17,038 nucleotides of DNA. Source: Candidatus Pacearchaeota archaeon (GTDB lineage Archaea > Nanoarchaeota > Nanoarchaeia > Pacearchaeales > GW2011-AR1). Where the stretch lies: assembly GCA_002686195.1 (NCBI GenBank), contig NZAS01000125.1:1-17038 (forward strand), given 5' to 3'. The notes beneath the pieces are model-generated. The model made no database searches and had not been told where the DNA came from. It saw only the letters and a list, made by a program, of their open reading frames with translations. The translations under genes were made by a program, and so were the position numbers. Below, piece by piece: positions 13,627-17,038 of this stretch (position 1 is its first letter; every line of letters starts with the position of its first letter).

Positions 13627-14564
13627 TGAGTAATGCTATTGTAGTTTATAGAGACAAACCCAAAATTAATAGTTGGGCAAGGTGGATGGTTGGAAGAACT
13701 ATGAGACAAAATAAAAATAACCTTATTTCTCTTGTTGGAAAAACAGGGAGTGGAAAAACTTATACTGCTATTGCAATTTGTGAAATTATGAGTAAGATGG
13801 ATGGAGTTCCATTTAATATCAACCATGTTGTTTTTAGTTTAAGAGAATTAATGGATTTAATTAATAGTGGAGAATTAAAACGTGGAAGTAAAATAGTTTT
13901 TGATGAACCACAAATTAGTATAAGTGCTAGAGAATTTCAAAGCGATGCTAATAAAGTTTTCAATTATTTACTTAGTACCTTTAGACATAGGAACTTAACT
14001 TTATTCTTTTGCACTCCTTTTGAAACTTTACTAGATAAAAACACAAGGAGATTATTTCATGCAAGATTTGAAACTATGAGTATTAATATAAATAATAATA
14101 CTTGTAAAATTAGACCAAGATATTTAGAATATAGTGATTTCAAAACAGACCCTTATAGAAAACAATTAATAGTTATATATAAAGATGAACATGGAAATAA
14201 TCAATCAGATAAATTATTTTATTGGGCAGTTCCTAAACCCGACAAAGAAATAATAATTAAATACGAACAAAAGAAACTAGACTTCACAAATACCTTAAAT
14301 AAAAACATTTCTGAAAGATTAAAGAAGTTTGATGAGAGTGGAAAGAGTATGACAAATGAAAAAGAAGAAAAAGAAATAATAAGAAAGCCATTAACAGAAA
14401 AGCAAGAAGAAGTTATGAGAGTGTTCGCTAATATAAATGAAGATGATAAATTCAAGAGAGCAAGAGCAATTTTAGGGAAAGGATTCAGCTCAATACATGC
14501 TCATAAAACAGCAGCAGAAAAAAAAGGTTATAGTTTAGAAGAGTTTAAAGATAAAATTAAATAA
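13626..14564 (+). CDS. P-loop ATPase, Zot/FtsK-HerA type, with helix-turn-helix-like tail
   Basis: 312 aa. Walker A GKTGSGKT at 38-45, Walker B KIVFDEP at 89-95 with the catalytic Asp-Glu, a polar strand FFCTP at 127-131 where sensor-1 sits, and arginines R119-H-R121 and R141/R142 available as finger candidates. The order and the 'E-x-Q...LL.TFRHRNL' stretch after Walker B resemble Zot-type and viral packaging/extrusion ATPases of the FtsK-HerA group. Residues about 255-312 (LTEKQEEVMRVFANINEDDK...AHKTAAEKKGYSLEEF) look like a small winged-helix or helix-turn-helix domain, so it may recognise DNA. It has AAAGGAGATGAAG ahead of the ATG. Known: such ATPases move DNA during virion assembly in membrane-containing archaeal viruses and filamentous phages. 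A function here as genome packaging or extrusion motor is inferred. Confidence 0.85.
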   Translation: MSNAIVVYRDKPKINSWARWMVGRTMRQNKNNLISLVGKTGSGKTYTAIAICEIMSKMDGVPFNINHVVFSLRELMDLINSGELKRGSKIVFDEPQISISAREFQSDANKVFNYLLSTFRHRNLTLFFCTPFETLLDKNTRRLFHARFETMSININNNTCKIRPRYLEYSDFKTDPYRKQLIVIYKDEHGNNQSDKLFYWAVPKPDKEIIIKYEQKKLDFTNTLNKNISERLKKFDESGKSMTNEKEEKEIIRKPLTEKQEEVMRVFANINEDDKFKRARAILGKGFSSIHAHKTAAEKKGYSLEEFKDKIK

Positions 14565-14668
14565 ATTTTTAAAAATAAAAGGTATTTTTCCAAGGTTTTC
14601 CTTACATTTCACTATAAAACACAATCAAAAGCGTTTTAAAATAACTTATAAGATTGATAATTATAACC
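14565..14668. terminator. Convergent intergenic region with T-runs for both strands
   Basis: The plus-strand trio and the right-hand minus operon end here. On the plus strand ATTTTTAAAAAT directly follows the stop, then TATTTTT and a weak AAGG-TTTT-CCTT hairpin at 14592-14603. On the minus strand TTATTTTAAAACGCTTTTG follows the other stop. Archaeal transcription usually ends at such T-runs. I see no coding potential in these 104 bases. Confidence 0.45.
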
Positions 14669-14953
14669 TTACCACTGCAAGTCAGTAATATTAATAGGAC
14701 TTTCATCAAAAGATTCACTTGAAACTTCTTTAGAATTAAAATAAATGGTTGGTGCTATTATATTACCAGGAGTTATAAGATTTAATGTACCATGAACATC
14801 ATAACCATAAGCATCTTCATAAGTCTGTGCTGCATACACTAATGGATTGCTAACACATTCCTGTTGAAGAGATTGATAATATATAATAACTACAACTGAA
14901 ACTGCAGACATCATTAAACCTATTGCTATTATAGACACCCAATCATGATTCAT
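14669..14953 (-). CDS. Small single-helix membrane protein
   Basis: 94 aa. A hydrophobic helix at about 7-26 close to the N-terminus, then an extracytoplasmic domain with one cysteine (C33), a Tyr-rich part (NPLVYAAQTYEDAYGYDVHG) and strand-like residues to the end (GTLNLITPGNIIAPTIYFNS). It is the last gene of the right-hand minus operon, entered through an ATGA overlap with the 101-aa gene. No family recognised. The layout fits a membrane-tethered minor virion or accessory protein (inference). Confidence 0.72.
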   Translation of the reverse strand: MNHDWVSIIAIGLMMSAVSVVVIIYYQSLQQECVSNPLVYAAQTYEDAYGYDVHGTLNLITPGNIIAPTIYFNSKEVSSESFDESPINITDLQW

Positions 14954-15152
14954 TTTTTTCTGATTCTTTTAAGAAGCTTACCAAATCTTCCATTGCTCTT
15001 GCCTGTCTTTCCAACAGAATCAGTTTTTGTTGTCGGTAATACGTCAGGTCTTGGAGGTTGATCTTGTCCACTAGTAATCTGTTCTGGTTTTTCAAAATCT
15101 CTTTCTCCTCGTCGTCTTTCGTATTTGTGTTTACTCCTGCCTTCTTTTTCAT
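14943..15152 (-). CDS. Possible overlapping coiled-coil reading frame (alternative)
   Basis: 69 codons in the +1 frame relative to the 101-aa gene. The translation has a sensible amphipathic coiled-coil pattern (ILKNQNRLLVDKINLQDLTYY..., LILLERQARAMEDLVSFLKE). Ribosome site weak (AGAGAAGATTATA). It overlaps the start of the next gene by eleven bases. Either a genuine overlapping gene, the product of a +1 frameshift from the 101-aa gene, or an accident of Lys/Glu-rich AT-rich DNA. The flanking ATGA joins support only the 101-aa frame. Confidence 0.25.
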   Translation of the reverse strand: MKKKAGVNTNTKDDEEKEILKNQNRLLVDKINLQDLTYYRQQKLILLERQARAMEDLVSFLKESEKNES

Positions 15153-15255
15153 TATAATCTTCTCTTAATTTTTCTAATTGTTTTTTGTCATAATTAATTA
15201 ACCAATAATAAAATAATGCTAATATTATTATTACAACTATTATCCAACCTATCAT
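14950..15255 (-). CDS. Single-helix membrane protein with basic cytoplasmic tail
   Basis: 101 aa: helix at about 3-20 (GWIIVVIIILALFYYWLI), a charged coiled-coil-like part (about 21-55), a Pro-rich linker (QPPRPDVLPTTK) and a very basic C-terminus (GRFGKLLKRIRKK). Both ends overlap neighbours by ATGA (15252-15255 and 14950-14953), strong evidence for this frame. The basic tail on a short membrane anchor could contact nucleic acid or acidic membrane lipids. A second reading frame overlaps its 3' two-thirds and looks protein-like (14943-15152). Confidence 0.75.
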   Translation of the reverse strand: MIGWIIVVIIILALFYYWLINYDKKQLEKLREDYNEKEGRSKHKYERRRGERDFEKPEQITSGQDQPPRPDVLPTTKTDSVGKTGKSNGRFGKLLKRIRKK

Positions 15256-15455
15256 TTTTCATATAAACTATTCCATTTATTTCTAATTGAAAGTACTAAA
15301 TATCCTGTAATTATAGAAGTTATTAAATAAGATTTAACATACCAAAAAGGTTTAAGATAATTATAACCAACTCCTGAAAGTGTAGCAATTCCCATAATCA
15401 CAATTATATCTAATAGAACAATACATAACTTCCAAAAATTATTTTTCTTTTTCAT
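15252..15455 (-). CDS. Small two-helix membrane protein
   Basis: 67 aa, helices at about 8-29 (WKLCIVLLDIIVIMGIATLSGV) and 40-57 (VKSYLITSIITGYLVLSIR), with basic ends (MKKKNN; NKWNSLYEK). It overlaps both neighbours by ATGA. An AAAGGTTGTGAT stretch ahead of the ATG is a fair ribosome site. It resembles many small integral membrane proteins of unknown role; no holin or toxin signature can be claimed. Confidence 0.72.
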   Translation of the reverse strand: MKKKNNFWKLCIVLLDIIVIMGIATLSGVGYNYLKPFWYVKSYLITSIITGYLVLSIRNKWNSLYEK

Positions 15456-15694
15456 TTTATCACAACCTTTTCTTCTGGAAACAAACCTTGCTTAATGAAC
15501 ACTTGTTTTAATTGTCTTAACATTCCCATTGCTTCGTTAGTATTATTTAATCCTCCTTTAACTTTATCCCAACAAACTTTATGACAATAATCTGTATTAA
15601 CTTTTTTCTTGTCTAAAAATTCTGTAAATTCAAAATAATTTTCCTTATCATATATTGTAAACTTGCATTTAAAACAAGTCATTGTTTTTTTCAT
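15452..15694 (-). CDS. Small Cys-rich, probably zinc-binding protein
   Basis: 80 aa from the ATG at 15694, chosen over an upstream in-frame ATG because it makes an ATGA overlap with the 225-aa gene and has GGAGGAACAGG at a fair distance. Cys ligands C7-x-x-C10, and C37-H38-x-x-C41 in DYCHKVCW, give a treble-clef or LIM-like four-ligand set. After it, a helix NTNEAMGMLRQLKQVFIKQG and a short strand PEEKVVIK. The FKC...FEFTEF...YCHxxCW pattern looks like a conserved small zinc-finger family in DPANN-type elements (memory, unverified). It may bind nucleic acid or protein. Confidence 0.78.
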   Translation of the reverse strand: MKKTMTCFKCKFTIYDKENYFEFTEFLDKKKVNTDYCHKVCWDKVKGGLNNTNEAMGMLRQLKQVFIKQGLFPEEKVVIK

Positions 15695-16368
15695 TTTAAT
15701 CCTGTTCCTCCTGAACAAACATTATCTAATGCAGAAAGAACTACTCTTGTTTCATCTTGAACTTTAGTTACAGCATCTATTGCATTACTCATTCCAGTTG
15801 AAATTAATGCAATCTTATCTAATAAAAACCAAATACCCATTAACATTATAATTAAGAACAATCCACTCATTGCAATCGCACCATACTTTTCCATAATATT
15901 TATTTTCCTGTATCTCTCCTGAATATTCTTTCTAACAGCAACGTGCATATATCTCATATCACGATCAACTGGTTCAATATCTAACATACCCATCTTCGCA
16001 TCTAAATCTCCAAGAAGAGAATTATACCAATAACCATCCTGTCCAATTACAAACCAATAAGTATTCTTACCCATCTTACGTCCATAAGCTGTACGATAGA
16101 CTTTCTTTTTTCTTAGAAATAATAATTCTTCACCACCATCTCCTAAGCTTACAAGTCTTGCAGTATCTTTATAAACAGGTTGAAATCCCTGTCCAGAAAT
16201 ATTTTCAAAAACTACAATCTTACGATTATATATCCTCATCATATAAACAAAATAAATAATTACTGCACCAGCAAGGATAATTAAGAATATTGAAAACGCT
16301 AAAACAATCGCACCTGTTCCTACTCCAAAAGTTGGTAATGGAATTTCTGCACCTAAAAATTCTACCAT
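15691..16368 (-). CDS. Two-helix membrane protein with central cytoplasmic domain
   Basis: 225 aa. Helix at about 19-44, a central soluble domain of about 115 residues (RIYNRKIVVFENISGQGFQP ... QERYRK) rich in aromatic and basic residues (YWFVIGQDGYWYN), helix at about 162-184, then an amphipathic end (MSNAIDAVTKVQDETRVVLSAL) with a single cysteine. The ribosome site AGAGGATAAAAA lies in the 3' end of the 44-aa zinc-ribbon gene, which it overlaps by seven bases. Helix-domain-helix proteins like this form scaffolds in membrane-containing virions, but that is inference; no named family is recognised. Confidence 0.8.
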   Translation of the reverse strand: MVEFLGAEIPLPTFGVGTGAIVLAFSIFLIILAGAVIIYFVYMMRIYNRKIVVFENISGQGFQPVYKDTARLVSLGDGGEELLFLRKKKVYRTAYGRKMGKNTYWFVIGQDGYWYNSLLGDLDAKMGMLDIEPVDRDMRYMHVAVRKNIQERYRKINIMEKYGAIAMSGLFLIIMLMGIWFLLDKIALISTGMSNAIDAVTKVQDETRVVLSALDNVCSGGTGLK

Positions 16369-16496
16369 TTTTTATCCTCTTTAATTTCTTGATATCCACA
16401 AGTTTTACAAACATAATGATTTGTAAATCTTCTATAATAAATTTGACTAGAACCACATTTTTTACATTTAGGTTTATGCATCACCGTCTCTTTCAT
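16362..16496 (-). CDS. Small zinc-ribbon protein, 44 aa
   Basis: MKETVMHKPKCKKCGSSQIY followed by YRRFTNHYVCKTCGYQEIKE. Two knuckles, C11-x-x-C14-G and C30-x-x-C33-G, at the spacing of a classical zinc ribbon, as in transposase or transcription-factor ribbons (CxxCG...CxxCGY). It ends in TAG inside the next start. A TATA box lies about 25 bases ahead of the ATG at 16496 with no ribosome site, so it is probably leaderless. A start at M6 is possible. It could regulate the operon it begins (inference). Confidence 0.75.
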   Translation of the reverse strand: MKETVMHKPKCKKCGSSQIYYRRFTNHYVCKTCGYQEIKEDKKW

Positions 16497-16507
16497 ACAA
16501 TAAGATA

Positions 16508-16525
16508 TATTTTATATTTATAAAT
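16508..16525 (-). promoter_or_regulatory. Probable leaderless promoter ahead of the zinc-ribbon gene
   Basis: Minus-strand TTTATAAATATAAAATAT includes TTTATAAA at 16517-16524, 21-28 bases before the ATG at 16496. No ribosome site lies between. The same geometry is seen at the fibre-like gene (TATA 1501-1508, ATG 1479). It suggests that 16496 to 14669 is a transcription unit separate from the short ORFs to its right. Confidence 0.5.
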
Positions 16526-16527
16526 GT

Positions 16528-16602
16528 TTAGTTTACAAATTTCATTATAATTATTGCACCTGAAATAAATCCTAAAATATATGCTATTATTTTTCCAATC
16601 AT
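16528..16602 (-). CDS. Tentative 24-aa membrane peptide
   Basis: ATG to TAA gives MIGKIIAYILGFISGAIIIM plus KFVN, a single hydrophobic helix with small Gly/Ser residues. Its ATG lies four bases after the preceding stop. The ribosome site is weak. It may be a tiny membrane protein, or an accident of AT-rich sequence. Context (a row of overlapping small membrane genes) makes it worth noting. Confidence 0.4.
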   Translation of the reverse strand: MIGKIIAYILGFISGAIIIMKFVN

Positions 16603-16606
16603 CTTA

Positions 16607-16693
16607 TTAAATATATCCAAAAAAACCTTCAATAAATCCTACTATAAAAGATTTCCTCTTTTTTAAAGATATGTAATTTATTGCGACTTTCAT
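16607..16693 (-). CDS. Tentative 28-aa peptide
   Basis: MKVAINYISLKKRKSFIVGF then IEGFFGYI. The ATG at 16693 overlaps the stop of the upstream gene by ATGA, the usual join in this window. A GGAGGATATAAAAAG sequence is present but about 19 bases ahead, further than elsewhere. Basic start and hydrophobic end; function unknown. Confidence 0.42.
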   Translation of the reverse strand: MKVAINYISLKKRKSFIVGFIEGFFGYI

Positions 16694-16869
16694 TTTACTT
16701 TTCTTTTTATATCCTCCTTCATTGTTTGTTTAACTCCTTTAGCCCAAAGTAAAGTTATAAAGAATATAGGAAGAAGATTATAGACATCTTCTGTTTTAAT
16801 AACTAAGAAAGTTATCCATAATAAAGATATTAAGCTTAATATTATTAAAATGACTTTTTTCATTACCAT
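16690..16869 (-). CDS. Small two-helix membrane protein
   Basis: About 59 aa from the ATG at 16869 (MVMKKVILIILSLISLLWIT...). Starts at 16863 (ATG) or 16884 (GTG) are possible. I prefer 16869 because GGAAGTGA, one mismatch from the archaeal ribosome-site consensus, lies just ahead. Two hydrophobic segments (about 6-23 and 33-44), then a charged end (VKQTMKEDIKRKVK). Function unknown. Confidence 0.62.
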   Translation of the reverse strand: MVMKKVILIILSLISLLWITFLVIKTEDVYNLLPIFFITLLWAKGVKQTMKEDIKRKVK

Positions 16870-16887
16870 TTCGTCACTTCCCACTTC

Positions 16888-17038
16888 TTATGCGTCATTT
16901 AATTCTTTCTCCCTTTGTTGATTTTGTTTTGTTTTGGCGTTTTTGATGTTAATTGTTTGTGTTTTAATTAATCTTAATATTTTATCTGCATTTAATCTCA
17001 CAAATTCTTCAGCCATTCCTATATCTTTCCACTCTTCA
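16888..17038 (-). CDS. C-terminal part of a charged helical protein, cut by the right edge
   Basis: The frame is open from the right edge to TAA at 16888-16890 and reads EEWKDIGMAEEFVRLNADKI followed by LRLIKTQTINIKNAKTKQNQ QREKELNDA. Helical and Lys/Gln-rich, no membrane helix. It may begin at the internal ATG at 17017 (MAEEFVRL..., preceded by GGAAAGATATAGGA) as a complete 42-aa protein, or upstream outside the window. Function unknown. Confidence 0.55.
   Translation of the reverse strand, partial: EEWKDIGMAEEFVRLNADKILRLIKTQTINIKNAKTKQNQQREKELNDA

Noticed and set aside
13623..13826. 67-codon minus-strand frame over the start of the ATPase
   Set aside because: Antisense shadow; the ATPase frame has Walker motifs and a coupled start.
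13626..14564. Calling the ATPase a true Zot toxin or a named packaging gene
   Set aside because: Only the P-loop core is recognisable by eye; there is no evidence for the extracellular Zot toxin part, so no gene symbol is given.
16863..16898. 11-codon ORF (MTHKKWEVTKW) ending TAATG
   Set aside because: The overlap with the next ATG is suggestive of a leader peptide, but it is too short to support and overlaps the end of the partial gene at the right.

Overview
This 17,038-base window is very AT-rich and tightly packed, with no rRNA, tRNA or ordinary housekeeping gene. The signals are archaeal. TATA-like boxes sit about 25-30 bases ahead of several starts, some with no leader room. Other starts have GGAGG ribosome sites. 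The secreted proteins are loaded with N-x-S/T sequons and carry Ig-like and LamG-like domains. AT richness, protein style and tiny overlapping genes suggest a DPANN-type archaeon (Woesearchaeota/Pacearchaeota-like) or, more likely, a virus or virus-derived element of one. The host assignment is an inference from style, not from a marker gene.

Layout. Left part, minus strand, read right to left: (i) 12134 to 3452, eight genes joined almost everywhere by ATGA or TAATG overlaps. They encode a 899-aa internal-type protein with Gly-rich hydrophobic stretches, a 37-aa basic peptide, a secreted/membrane protein, a small basic protein, a four-helix membrane protein, a 1203-aa secreted, membrane-anchored glycoprotein with a LamG-like domain, and two small three-helix membrane proteins. 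(ii) 3366 to 2456, two tandem paralogous two-helix membrane proteins that look like the coat proteins of spindle-shaped archaeal viruses. (iii) 2375 to 1594, four short, very basic proteins, three of them preceded by the same repeated leader. (iv) 1479 to the left edge, a fibre-like protein with VGIGT repeats and the start of another secreted protein.

Centre, plus strand, 12240-14564: three genes from a divergent promoter. The third is a P-loop ATPase of the Zot/FtsK-HerA type with a possible helix-turn-helix tail. The first two are helical soluble proteins of unknown function. A perfect 15-bp palindrome lies in the divergent promoter.

Right part, minus strand, from the right edge to 14669: a run of small membrane proteins, two Cys-rich (zinc-type) proteins and very short ORFs, with a likely internal leaderless promoter at about 16508-16525.

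Working model (inference): the left part encodes virion components (coat pair, DNA-binding basic proteins, spike/receptor proteins, internal membrane proteins). The plus-strand trio supplies an assembly or packaging/extrusion motor. The right part holds accessory membrane and zinc proteins. No replication protein, integrase or terminase-portal pair is visible, so the window is either a fragment or an element relying on its host. Both edges cut genes. Several short genes here (2005-2154, 9322-9435, 16362-16496 and others) were found by reading the sequence directly and depend on overlap and ribosome-site evidence.
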